This document shows, piece after piece, positions 34,538-43,561 of a DNA stretch of 64,000 bases. The position numbers were made by a program, and so were the translations under genes. Every line of letters begins with the position of its first letter. The first letter of the stretch is position 1. Below the pieces are notes generated by a model. The model did no database searches and was not told where the DNA came from. It worked only from the letters and a program-made list of their open reading frames with translations. Source of the stretch: Planctomycetota bacterium (GTDB taxonomy: Bacteria; Planctomycetota; UBA8742; UBA2392); contig JAOSKM010000001.1 of assembly GCA_027493625.1 (NCBI GenBank), forward strand, positions 587,489-651,488, in the 5' to 3' direction.

Positions 34538-37412
34538 GTGACCATGAAGTGGACCCGTCCCCTGCTTGCGCTGACGCTGCTTGCGCTGCTGGGCCTGCTT
34601 TCCCTGCAGTCGCCGAACGCGCAATCCGCGCCCGCCCAGCCGACCGACAAGTTTGAAGACTACCTGGCGCTTGAGCGCCGCATCCAGGCCACAGCCGAGC
34701 GCGTGCGACCGGCCGTGGTGGGCGTGCGCATGAGCAGCTCGTCGGGCTCGGGTTGCTTCATCAGCGAAGACGGCTGGGTGGCAACAGCGGGCCACGTGAC
34801 GGGCCCGAAGGCCGGCACCAGGTGCCGCATCGTGACCCACGGTGGTGAGACATTCGAGGCGGTGACCCAGGGCTGGCACGAGGCCATGGACTACGCGCTG
34901 ATCAAGGCCGACACCAAGGGCAAGAAAGTGCCGTTCTGCGAGCTGGGCGAGAGCGAGAAGGTTGTCGCCGGCCAGTGGCTGATCCCGATGGGCCACCCGC
35001 TGGGCCCCGAGGCCGGGCGCGACGCCGTGGTGCGCGCCGGGCGCTGCCTGGTGCCCGAGAACGACCGCAGCATGATCGTGACCGACGCGCCGGTGATCAG
35101 CGGCGATTCGGGCGGGCCGGTGTTTGACCTGGACGGCAAGATTATCGCCATCAACCAGTCGATCCAGACCAACAACGTCAGCATCAACAACGTCACGCCG
35201 GTCAAGCTGATGAAAGAGCTGCTGGCCGAGCTCAAGGGCGGCAAGGGCTACGGCAACGCGGCGGCCCCAAGCTGGGGCAAGGGCATGAAAAGAGCCGACC
35301 GAGGGCGGCCTGGTCGGCAAGGAAATCCAGCAGTACCAGCAGGCCATGAAGGCGCTTCAGGAACGTAACCTGAAGCGCTGCACCGAGCTGTTCGACGAGT
35401 TGCTGAAGCCCGAGAAACGCACCGCCGACGTGCTCTATAACGCGGCCTGCGCGTATTCCCTGCGCTCGGCCGAGCTCAAGGGCGACGAGGCGGACGTGAT
35501 GGCAAAGAAGGCCGTCTCCGCCCTGACCCGTGCCACGGCGGCGGGCTGGCGCGACATGAACCACGCCGCCTCGGATACCGACCTCGACGCGATCCGCGAG
35601 CGCCAGGATTTCAAGGAGTGGCTGCAGAACGGCCGGCGCGCAAGCAAGCGCCCGGTGGTGGGGCTGTCGGTGCGCTCGTTCCAGGGCGTGCGGGTGGACG
35701 ACGTGCTGCCCAACTCGCCGGCCCACAAGGCGGGCTTTGAAGTCAACGACGTGATCGAGCGCGTGGGCAAGGACAAGGTCGGCAAGGCCACCGACTGGGT
35801 GGTGTGGGTGATCGAGCGAGGCCTGGATGCCGGGCAGGAGATCAAGATCAGCCGAGGCGGCAAACGCCACACGCTGAACCTGGCGGTACCGGCCTTTGGC
35901 GCCCGGGTGTTCGGCCAGGGTGGCGCGCGAATCATCGAGCTGTTCGAGGGAGGACTGGCCTTCAACGCCGGCCTGCGCGAAAACGACGTGATCGTGAAGG
36001 TGGGGGACGTGAACGTCGAGGGCGCGCTGGATTTCGCCAACGCCATGCTGCAGATCGACGGCAACAGCGAAACCGAGCTGGAGGTCAAGCGCGGCTACTC
36101 ACGCGAGCGCATCAAGTTCAGCTACTCCACAGGCGCCGTGGGCGGCGATGCGGGTGACGGAACCCTGCCCCGCAAAGACTGGAAGCAGGGCGACAACCTG
36201 CTGGTGCTGTGGTCGAAGCTGCTGGTCGAGAAGGCCGGCGGCACGGTGTTCCCCGTCAAGCAGAAGGGGAAGCAGGTTGCGTTTGCCACCGCGGTGCGCG
36301 CCGACGGCTACCTGCTCACCAAGGCCAGCGAAATCGACGAGAGCCAGAAGATCGAGCTGCTGGACGGCACCACACCCTTCGAGGCCAAGGTCCACGCGCG
36401 CAACGACCGGCACGACCTGGCGCTGCTCAAATGCGACCGCAGGTTCAAGAAGTGGGTCGATTTCACGGCCGGCACCGCCAGCGAGGATTTCCCGAAGATC
36501 GGCACCATGCTGGCCACCGTGGACGCCCGCGGCAACGCCATGGCTCATGGGTTCGTTGCATTGCCGCCTTACGACAGCGACAAGCTGGCCGGCGAGCCCG
36601 ACCCGAACAGCCCGTTCCTGGGCATCAACGCCAAGGACGCCCAGGGCGGAGGCGCAGAAATCACCGACGTCACGCCGTCCATGCCGGCCGACAAGGCCGG
36701 CGTGAAAGTGGGCGACGTGGTGTTGAAGATGTCCGGCCAGCCCGTGGCGACCTGGACCGACCTGATCGCCATGATCCGCGGGCGCAAGGGCACCGACCAG
36801 GTGACGCTTACGGTGAAACGCGGCGCGCAGACGCTCGATCTCGAGGTGCAGCTGGTGCCGCGCGCCGAGGCGCTGGGCCAGAAAGCGCCATCCAAGGGCA
36901 CCGGCAGGCCTGAACTGGGCATCTACCAGTCGCGCCCGACGGACGACAAGAAGGGCGTGCAGATCGGCTTCGTGAAACCGGGCTCACCGGCCGAGTTGGC
37001 GGGCATCTCCAGCGGCGAGGTGCTGCTGAAAGTCGAGGACAGGCCGGTGGCGCAGCAGAAGGACATCGACGAGGCGCTGAAGTCGCGAAAGATCGGCGAC
37101 AGCGTGGCGCTGGTGCTGCTGCGCGACGGCAAGGAAACCCGCATCGACGTGGAACTGGCCGAAGAAGACGCGCCGCCGCCGCCGCCGGGGCAGGGCCGCC
37201 CGAACGTGAAGGGGCCGATCAACGCGCGCTACACGCACATGGGGAAAGTGATCCAGCACGACGGCGTGGTGCTGCCGTCTCAGCAGGGCAGCCCTGTGTA
37301 CGATCTGCGCGGCAACCTGGTGGGCCTGAACATCGCGCGCGCCGACCGCACCCGCACGTTCGCCCTTTCAGCGAATGAAGTTGCGACAATACTGAAAGAG
37401 CTCCTACCTTAG
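34538..37412 (+). CDS. secreted trypsin-like protease with four PDZ domains and a split second protease-like domain (one extra base)
   Basis: Joined length 957 residues. GGAGG six bases before the GTG at 34538 sets the start; a signal peptide follows (LLALTLLALLGLLSLQSPNA). First protease domain: His in TAGHVTG, Asp in EAMDYALIKAD, Ser in SGDSGGPVFDLDG, so it looks active. After a TPR-like stretch come PDZ1 and PDZ2 (from VVGLSVRSFQGV and IIELFEGG), then the N-terminal half of a second protease fold in which the histidine is replaced (GYLLTKASEI), PDZ3 and PDZ4, and finally its C-terminal half (QQGSPVYDLRGNLVGLN). The frame shifts at four A's at 35288-35291; removing one gives GMKEPTEGGLVGKE. 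Periplasmic quality control is the likely role. Confidence 0.83.
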
Positions 37413-37530
37413 CGCGACTTTGCGCACGAAAAACAGCTTGAAGTTGGGAAAATTGCCGTCCCCACTTGCGGTGGCTCACGGTATGATTCGCGCCTGCAAG
37501 TGGTTATGACGTTAGAGGCCAAGCGGGCGC

Positions 37531-39823
37531 ATGCCGAACACCCAGGCAGAAATCGACGAGGCGTTCCTCAACTTTGTCCTTGAGCGGGGCCTCATCTCCG
37601 CCCTGGAGGCTGAGACTTTGCGCTCAGAGCTGCGGCGCCGCCAGGCCACCCAGAAAAAACTCACCATGCAGGGGCTGCTGGTCCACAAGGGGCATGTCAC
37701 CCAGGAGTACGCCGACCAGCTTTACAGCCAGATGATGGACGTGCTGTCGCAGCCGACGCTGCTGCCCGACGAAGATGACACCGGGCGCGCGCCCCAGCCC
37801 CGTTCGGATCGCCAGACCAGCCGGCGACCGACGGCGCCCATCGACTCCGCAGCACGACCTACCACACGCCGCCCGACCGGCGGCGTGGACCAGAGCTCGG
37901 CGCCCACTGACAAGCGTCCCGCCGGCGACGCGGATCAGCCGGGCCGGGGCACGGACCGCAGCACCAGTTCCGTCGAAGACAGCCGCGCCACCACCGGGCG
38001 CAGCACCACCTCACGCACCACCGGCGGCGGCAACAGCGGCTGGAACCTGCACCGCGACACCGACGCGCTCAGCGCCACCGACAAGATGGTGCCGGCCGGC
38101 ACCATCATCGCGGCCAGCGAAATGACGATCGCGCAGGTGCGGCAGAAGGTTGGCATCGACGACGGCGTGAAGCTGATGAGTGACAAGATGCACTCGTCGC
38201 TCGCGCAGTTTCAGCCCGACGCCACGGCCGACAAGAAGCGCTATGTGGTGATCCGCGAGATCGCGCGCGGCGGCATGGGCAAGGTCTTGGAGGTGGAGGA
38301 CACCGAACTGCGCCGCAGCGTGGCTTTGAAGGTTCTGCGCAAGGAGTTCCTGGGCCGACGCGACGTGGTGGAGCGCTTCCTTGAGGAGGCGCAGATCACC
38401 GGCCAGCTCGAACACCCCAACATCGTGCCCGTGCACGAGATGGGGGTGGACGGCGCCGGCAACCTGTACTTCACCATGAAGATGGTGGAGGGGCTGAGCC
38501 TGGCTGAGGTTCTGCTTCGGCTGCGTGAGGGCAACCGCGACGCCCTGCGTGAATTCGACCTGATGCGCCTGCTGGACGTGTTCATCAAGATTTGCGAGGG
38601 CATGAGCTTCGCGCACAACCGCGGCGTGATCCACCGCGACCTCAAGCCCGCCAACATCATGGTCGGTCGTTTCGGCGAAGTGCAGGTGATGGACTGGGGC
38701 GTGGCCAAGGTGGTCGGGCGGCAGTTCCGCAGCGAATCGGACAGCGGCATCGTGCTGACCGACCGCCTGGACATGGGCGCCTCCCACACCATGATGGGCG
38801 CGATCATCGGCACGCCCAGCTACATGTCGCCGGAACAGGCCAAGGGCGACATCGAGGCGATCAACCATCACAGCGACATCTTCAGCCTGGGCGTGATCCT
38901 GTACGAGATGCTGTGCCTGCGCTCGCCCTGGACCGGCAAGTCTTCCGACGAAGTGCTTGAGCAGGTGCGGGAGATGACGCCGGTCAAGCCCCGCGAGCGC
39001 AACCCGGAGATCGAGATCCCCGCTGAGCTCGAGCGCCTCGCGCTCAAAGTGCCTCGAGAAGGATCCCGAGCGGCGCATCGACACCGTGGCCGAGCTGGCC
39101 GAGAACGTCCGCAACTTCATCGAAGGCCGGGCCATGGGCTCGGTGGAGTACTCGCTGCTGCGCCTCGCGATCAAGTGGGTGGGGCGCTACAAGAAGGAAG
39201 TCGGCGGTGTGCTGCTCATGCTGCTGCTGGTCGCGGGCGGCATCTTCGGCACGCTGTGGTACATCCGCAAGCTCGACCAGGACAAGATCCTGGGACTCAA
39301 TGACGACGCCCGCGCGCTCATGGCGGAATGGCACGAACTCGCGGCCGAGGAGAAGTTCGACGAAGCCGAGATCAAGATCGACGAGGCCAAGATCCTGTTC
39401 CAGAAGGTGCTGGCCGTCAACGACACCGACGAAACCGCCGCCACAGGACTTTCGGAAGTGGACGAGGCCGCCCGCGAACTGCGCAGGCTGCGCGCCAAGG
39501 CCGCCCAGGCGCAGGCCCTGCGCGAACAGCGCGAACAGCTGATCGCCGAGGGCAGGAAGTCGATTGACGCGGGCCTGGCTGATTCCGTCTGGGGCTTCCG
39601 CCACCTCGAGTTGGCCCATGACAAGGCCGCCGCGGTGCTGGCGCTGGAACCCGCCAACAAGGATGCCCTGTCGCTAAAGGCCACGGCCGCCAATGAACTC
39701 GCCAAGTGGGCCCGCAACGAGAGGCGATGGGAAATCATGAAGCTGTGGATCGACCGGCTCGAGGCCACCGGACTGCTGGTCGACGAGTTGAAGGACCGCA
39801 AGAACGAGTGGAACCGGCGCTAG
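37531..39823 (+). CDS. membrane Ser/Thr protein kinase (one extra base)
   Basis: Joined length 763 residues. Residues 1-70 hold a helical motif (FLNFVLERGLISALEAETL) like that of the kinase at 10505; a Thr/Pro/Arg-rich linker follows. Kinase domain about 230-515: IARGGMGKVLEVED, VALKVL, HRDLKPANIMVG, DWGVAK in place of DFG, and TPSYMSPEQAKGD. A membrane helix (GGVLLMLLLVAGGIFGTLWY) separates it from an outside coiled-coil/TPR-like region (AEIKIDEAKILFQKVLAV). The frame shifts at AAA 39046-39048; removing one A gives LALKCLEKDPERRIDTV, the expected end of the kinase domain. DWG kinases are common in planctomycetes and myxobacteria. Confidence 0.86.
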
Positions 39824-39868
39824 TACGCAGTCAATGAAGTCCTGCGACAGTTGAAGGTGTCGAACGAC

Positions 39869-40190
39869 GCGGTCACCGCGAAGAGCCGCCAAGGACCGCA
39901 AAGCACTGCAACTGCCGCGGCGCGCAGCTTGCGCGCTGAAGACCTGGCGATAGCGAGAGAGGGCAGAGCACACGGAGTATCTTCGCGCCGGCCCGCAGTT
40001 CTTTGCGAGCTGCGAGGTGACAGGCCACAAAAGCACGAAAACACAAAAGGTAACGCCACAAAAAAGTTGCCCGGAGTTTCTGTGTGCAGCTGTTTTGTGC
40101 TTTGGTGTTTTCGTGGCCTGACTGCAGTTGGAAACAAGCTGCAACCGCGAAGAACCGCCGAATCCTGCAACTTCGCGGTGCTTCGCGGTT
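39869..40190. repeat. cluster of short-repeat arrays in a gene-free 414-base gap
   Basis: The gap 39824-40237 contains no credible gene. Left part (39869-39916) has CACCGCGAAGAG, CCGCCAAGGA, CCGCAAAG-type units. Right part (40143-40190) has ACCGCGAAGAA next to its inverse TTCGCGGTGCTTCGCGGT, folding as a hairpin. Between them lies the GGCC-ended element at 40023-40118 and a GCGAGAGAGGGCAGAG stretch like the repeats of GxxExxY element 2. It looks like nested gene-less remnants of the repeat-bounded elements. Confidence 0.6.
40023..40118. mobile_element. gene-less miniature of the GxxExxY element 1 repeat family
   Basis: Arms begin GGCCACAAAAGCACG and end with the inverse (GTGTTTTCGTGGCC); units CACGAAAA/CACAAAAGG match the left arm of the element at 25676. 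Only about 40 bases separate the arms and no reading frame exists. It is 96 bases long and would fold as one hairpin. Confidence 0.6.
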
Positions 40191-40237
40191 ACATTTCAGG
40201 GCAGGTGCAACTGGCGGAGAACTTGCCCGACGCTGTA

Positions 40238-41209
40238 CTAGCCGCGCTTCTTTCCGAACAGTCCAGGCAGCGAATCCAGGTCCGCGTTGCCGCCGCTCAG
40301 AATCACGCCCACGCGCTTGCCCGGGAAGCTCAGCACGCCCGAGTGCAGCGCCGCGTAGGCCAGCGCGCCCGTCGGCTCCACCACCAGCTTCATGCGCTCC
40401 CAGATGAAGCGCATCGCATCGATGATCGCCGCGTCGTCCACCGTCACCATGTCATCCACGTGCTCGCGGACCAGTGGAAAGGTCAGTTGCCCCAGAGATG
40501 GCGTGCGCGCCCCGTCGGCCACCGTCTCGGGGTTCGTCACCGTCTGCAGCTCGCCGCTCTTGAACGAGCGCGTGGCGTCGTCCGCGGCCGCGGGCTCCAC
40601 GCCGATCACCTTGCATCCCGGCACCAGCCCGCTGGTGGCAACCGCGCAGCCCGAGAGCAGCCCGCCGCCACCGCAAGGCGCCAGCAGCACTTCCAGCCCG
40701 CCCGCCTGCTCGTGCAGCTCCAGCGCCACGGTGCCCTGACCGGCGATGATGTCCTCGTGGTCGTAGGGCGGGATGATCGTCAGCCCGCGCTCAGCGGCGA
40801 TCTGCGCCCCCAGCTCTTCGCGTGTGGTCGCGTGCTTGTCGTACAGCATTACCTCCGCCCCGTAGCCGCGGGTGGCGGCCAGCTTCACGGCGGGCGCATC
40901 CTGGGGCATCACGACCACGCGCGGGATTTCCAGCAACTGGCCCGCCAGCGCGATCGCCTGCGCGTGGTTACCCGAGCTGTAGGTCAGCACGCCCGCCTTG
41001 CGCTGCTCGGGCGTCAGCTGGCACAGCGCGTTGTAGGCGCCCCGGAACTTGAAGGCCCCCGCGCGCTGGAAGTTCTCGCACTTGAAGAACACCTTGGCGC
41101 CGCAGCGTTCGTCCACCATGCGCGAAGTGTGCACCGGCGTCAGGCGCGACAGGCCTTTCAGCCTGCCGGCCGCCGCCTTGATGTCTTCCAGCGTGACGCT
41201 CACGATCAC
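40238..41209 (-). CDS. threonine dehydratase / serine racemase-like PLP enzyme
   Basis: Fold-type II PLP enzyme of 323 residues without a regulatory ACT domain, so of catabolic TdcB or serine-racemase type. The PLP lysine is in GAFKFRGAYNAL; the phosphate loop is GGGGLLSG; SSGNHAQAIALAG and the final LSGGNADL segment are standard. GTG start at 41209 (a second GTG at 41203 also fits). Probable reaction: threonine to 2-oxobutyrate or serine to pyruvate. It is divergent from the selenoprotein gene, with 67 bases between starts. Confidence 0.87.
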   Translation of the reverse strand: MIVSVTLEDIKAAAGRLKGLSRLTPVHTSRMVDERCGAKVFFKCENFQRAGAFKFRGAYNALCQLTPEQRKAGVLTYSSGNHAQAIALAGQLLEIPRVVVMPQDAPAVKLAATRGYGAEVMLYDKHATTREELGAQIAAERGLTIIPPYDHEDIIAGQGTVALELHEQAGGLEVLLAPCGGGGLLSGCAVATSGLVPGCKVIGVEPAAADDATRSFKSGELQTVTNPETVADGARTPSLGQLTFPLVREHVDDMVTVDDAAIIDAMRFIWERMKLVVEPTGALAYAALHSGVLSFPGKRVGVILSGGNADLDSLPGLFGKKRG

Positions 41210-41276
41210 CCCCGGTTTTCGTATCCCCGCGACATTCCGTGATCATAGACTGTAACTTGTGATCGGGGGATTCTCA

Positions 41277-41948
41277 TTGAGGAAGCTTGCCGCAATCCTG
41301 CCGCTTCTGCTGGCCGCGTGTGTCACAACCCGTCAGCCCGACGCGACGGCCGAAGTGTTCATCCGCGTGGATGGCATGACCCGGGTTCAGGGCATCACGT
41401 GACTCGACTGACCGAATGCGGTCAAGACAGCCCTGGAAGGGCTGAACGGAATCCTGGAACTCGAGACGGACCTGGCCTCCGACACGTTCCGCGTTGCATA
41501 TGATCCGCGGCGCACCGGCGTTGATGCGATGATGGCCGCCATCTCGGAGGTCGGCTACCAGGGCCGCGAGGTGCCTGCGGCCGAGTTCGGCGCGCCTGTC
41601 CGCTGGCGGATCAGCGACCTGCCCGCCGAGCTGCAGGAGCTGTTCGCACGGGCAAAGGCGGAACATCGCCTGGTGCTGATCGACGTGCACGGCCCCGGCT
41701 GACTTCCCTGCGCGAAGATGGAACGCGTGACGTATCCGAACCCCGAAGTGCAACAGGTGCTGGAGCGCTTTTACCTGCGCAAAGTACTGGACCTTGAACT
41801 CGACGCGCAGGCCGCGGAAACCCTGGGGGTGCCGGGCATACCGGTCGCGATTGTTGCCGACGCCGAAGGCAACGAGCTTGCCCGCATCGAGGGTTTCATT
41901 GAGCCGCAGGACTACGCCCGGCAACTCAGCGACCTTGCGGGTGAATGA
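41277..41948 (+). CDS. predicted selenoprotein: lipoprotein with HMA (UxxU) and thioredoxin-like (UxxC) domains
   Basis: One frame of 224 codons contains no TAA or TAG and exactly three in-frame TGA codons (41400, 41409, 41700). TTG start with GGGGGA six bases upstream. Residues 1-15 are a lipoprotein signal (LPLLLAAC, Cys15). Residues 27-100 match a MerP/HMA heavy-metal domain: GIT-U42-LD-U45-PNAVKTAL aligns with the GMTCxxC helix of MerP. Residues 110-223 match a thioredoxin-like domain: VLIDVHGPG-U142-LPC145-AKME aligns with WCxxC, then LGVPGIPVAIVADAEG carries the cis-proline. All three TGAs fall on expected cysteines, so selenocysteine is the best reading. Whether the host makes selenoproteins cannot be seen here. 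Confidence 0.85.
41400..41444 (+). promoter_or_regulatory. candidate bacterial SECIS serving TGA codons 1 and 2
   Basis: After the TGA pair, CAGCCC (41428-41433) and GGGCTG (41439-41444) form a perfect stem with loop TGGAA. The loop starts 22 bases after the second TGA and 31 after the first, within the 16-37 base window commonly used for bacterial SECIS elements. A second small stem, TGACCG-AATG-CGGTCA, starts at the second TGA itself. Confidence 0.45.
41700..41729 (+). promoter_or_regulatory. candidate SECIS for TGA codon 3
   Basis: TGCGCG (41709-41714) pairs with CGCGTG (41724-41729, two wobble pairs) around the 9-base loop AAGATGGAA, 12 bases after the TGA. The loop shares TGGAA with the other candidate. 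The distance is a little short for known elements. Confidence 0.3.
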
Positions 41949-42121
41949 GCCGCGAACTCGCGCGCTCCTCGGCCGTTTGTAGCTGCATGAGGCATACGGT
42001 CTTTTACTTCGCGGTGGCGCTCAGCACGACCCTCGCCGTCGGCTTCGGCCTGCTGCTGATCTTCCTGCGCACACCGGATGATCCACCCCGGCCGCCCACG
42101 GCCCACGAACGGCTGCCCTGA
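41945..42121 (+). CDS. 58-residue single-pass membrane peptide coupled to the selenoprotein
   Basis: ATG at 41945 overlaps the selenoprotein stop (ATGA). The product has two cysteines in VCSC near the start, one membrane helix (about 18-40, VFYFAVALSTTLAVGFGLLL) and a proline-rich tail (DDPPRPPTAHERLP). No family recognised. It could hold or serve the adjacent lipoprotein, but only the overlap supports this. Confidence 0.55.
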   Translation: MSRELARSSAVCSCMRHTVFYFAVALSTTLAVGFGLLLIFLRTPDDPPRPPTAHERLP

Positions 42122-42124
42122 GCC

Positions 42125-42886
42125 TTACCCCTCCAGCTCGCGCAGTGTGCGCTGAAACAGCTCGCCGGCGCGATCCAGCTTGGCCAGCAGGTCCGGGCCG
42201 CTGCCGGGCCACAGCAGGCTTTGCAGCTCCGCGTGCGCCTCGGGCGGCAGGTCCAGGCGCGTGTAACGCAAGCCGTAGTCGAATCGCGCCGGGCAGTGGC
42301 GGATGCGCAGCAGGTCAACCAGCGGTCGCAGCGTCCAGTTCATCCAGGTCGCCGTCGCCTCAACATCGTCGCCGCGCAGCACGGCCTTGCGGGTGAGGTT
42401 CTGGAACATCGGGAAAGATGCCTTCAGCCACGCCAGCCGCCGCTCGATGGCAGCCTGGTGCGCGTCCTGGTCAAGCGCGACCGGCTTGATCAGCCCGTCG
42501 TGGTCGAACAGCACCACCGCGCGGCCGTGGCGCGTGGGTTCCAGGAACGTCTGCATCTGCCCGGGCGTGAGCTGGCAGAAGTCGATCATCAGGAACTCGT
42601 CTGTGTCCCGCAGCCTGTAGAAACGCTGGCTCAGCTCCGGCCACAGGCCGCTGGGCGGCATCTCCAGCTTCAGCTCGATCGGCGACAGGGCCTCCAGGGC
42701 GGCTTCCACGGCCGCGAAGATCACCGGCGCGTCGGCCATGGGGGCGATGGCGCCAAGGTCGATGTCCGAGTAGCGGTCATGGCGGCCGAAAGCCTCGCTG
42801 CCGCCCAGGAAAGCCGCCCGCACAGAAGGCAGCGCCGCCAGGGCCGTCTTGCACGCCTCAACAATGGCTTCCCGGCTGATGTTCAT
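42125..42886 (-). CDS. nucleotidyltransferase-superfamily protein
   Basis: A 253-residue protein. The nucleotidyltransferase motif GGSEAFGRHDRYSDIDL (GS...D-x-D) is near residue 28, followed by a second acidic strand (MIDFCQLT), and a helical C-terminal domain. It resembles stand-alone MNT/KNTase-type proteins such as aminoglycoside nucleotidyltransferase-like enzymes. Substrate unknown. Convergent with the selenoprotein operon, 3 bases apart. Confidence 0.75.
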   Translation of the reverse strand: MNISREAIVEACKTALAALPSVRAAFLGGSEAFGRHDRYSDIDLGAIAPMADAPVIFAAVEAALEALSPIELKLEMPPSGLWPELSQRFYRLRDTDEFLMIDFCQLTPGQMQTFLEPTRHGRAVVLFDHDGLIKPVALDQDAHQAAIERRLAWLKASFPMFQNLTRKAVLRGDDVEATATWMNWTLRPLVDLLRIRHCPARFDYGLRYTRLDLPPEAHAELQSLLWPGSGPDLLAKLDRAGELFQRTLRELEG

Positions 42887-42921
42887 GGTCTGCTTCCTGG
42901 TTGGCGTGCAGGGAAAAGGCG

Positions 42922-43087
42922 TTTTTGTCCACTAAGAACACGAAGTTCACGAAGAACCGCAACTACGGAAGCCACGCGGGGGCGCAAAGGCGCAAGGATC
43001 GGCGGGAGTCAAATCTCGCGCATTAGCGCTTTCGCTTAGTCCAATCGTTGGCCTCTCTTCGTGGACTTCGTGTCCTTAGTGGAAAAC
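42922..43087. mobile_element. gene-less inverted short-repeat element
   Basis: Left arm (42922-42960) and right arm (43051-43087) are inverse of each other: CCACTAAG-ACACGAAGT-CACGAAGA with few mismatches. The inside (about 90 bases) has no frame but carries GGGGCGCAAAGGCGCAAGG, a unit found again at 49370-49396. It resembles the arrays around the GxxExxY genes without cargo. Confidence 0.6.
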
Positions 43088-43130
43088 CCGCAGTTCCATA
43101 CGTCGCGAGACCGTCCATCACCTGCAAACA

Positions 43131-43161
43131 CGCGCGGGCGCCCCTGGGGGACGCCCGCGCG
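43131..43161 (-). terminator. terminator of the tRNA-Glu gene
   Basis: CGCGCGGGCG pairs with CGCCCGCGCG (perfect 10-base stem, 11-base loop), 7 bases beyond the CCA end of the tRNA on the minus strand, with TGTTTG after it. Confidence 0.65.
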
Positions 43162-43168
43162 AATCGAA

Positions 43169-43245
43169 TGGTACCCCTAACGGGATTCGAACCCGTGTCT
43201 GAGCCTTGAGAGGGCTCCGTCCTAGGCCGGCTAGACGATAGGGGC
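43169..43245 (-). tRNA. tRNA-Glu (anticodon CTC)
   Basis: Reads as a full cloverleaf on the minus strand: acceptor GCCCCTA/TAGGGGT, anticodon stem GAGCC/GGCTC with loop CTCTCAA (anticodon CTC, for GAG codons), T-arm ACGGG-TTCGAAT-CCCGT, discriminator A and an encoded CCA. 77 bases. Confidence 0.93.
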
Positions 43246-43429
43246 CTGCTCTGTCAGTCTCGGTAAGCAATCCACGGACCTGACGAATCCGTGAATCGAG
43301 CCAAAAAAGGTAATCAGCCCTGAACCAAAGTCAAGCACGGGTCGAACACCGTGTTTGGAATTGAATCTAACTCCTTATTTCAAACAAGTTACGGTTGCTT
43401 CCAAATGATTGTTCTTGTCAAGCCCCCAT

Positions 43430-43458
43430 TTGACGATGCCCAATCCATGTGATACGGT
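43430..43458 (+). promoter_or_regulatory. probable promoter of dnaG-rpoD
   Basis: TTGACG, a 17-base spacer and TACGGT preceded by TG (extended -10). It lies in a locally AT-rich stretch (43300-43450) with no gene, about 100 bases before the dnaG start. Confidence 0.5.
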
Positions 43459-43561
43459 TCCGGGTGCTTCAGTTTACTGCCACTCTGGCAGGAAATCCGA
43501 GGGCCGTTCCCGGTTTTCGCCCGCGAAGACCGGGAGTGCCCCTCGCCGGGAGATCCGCTCG

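Noticed and set aside
41277..41948. Decayed pseudogene or frameshifted gene instead of a selenoprotein
   Set aside because: All three stops are TGA, none TAA or TAG, the frame never shifts, and each TGA lies on an expected metal-binding or redox cysteine; random decay would not give that pattern.
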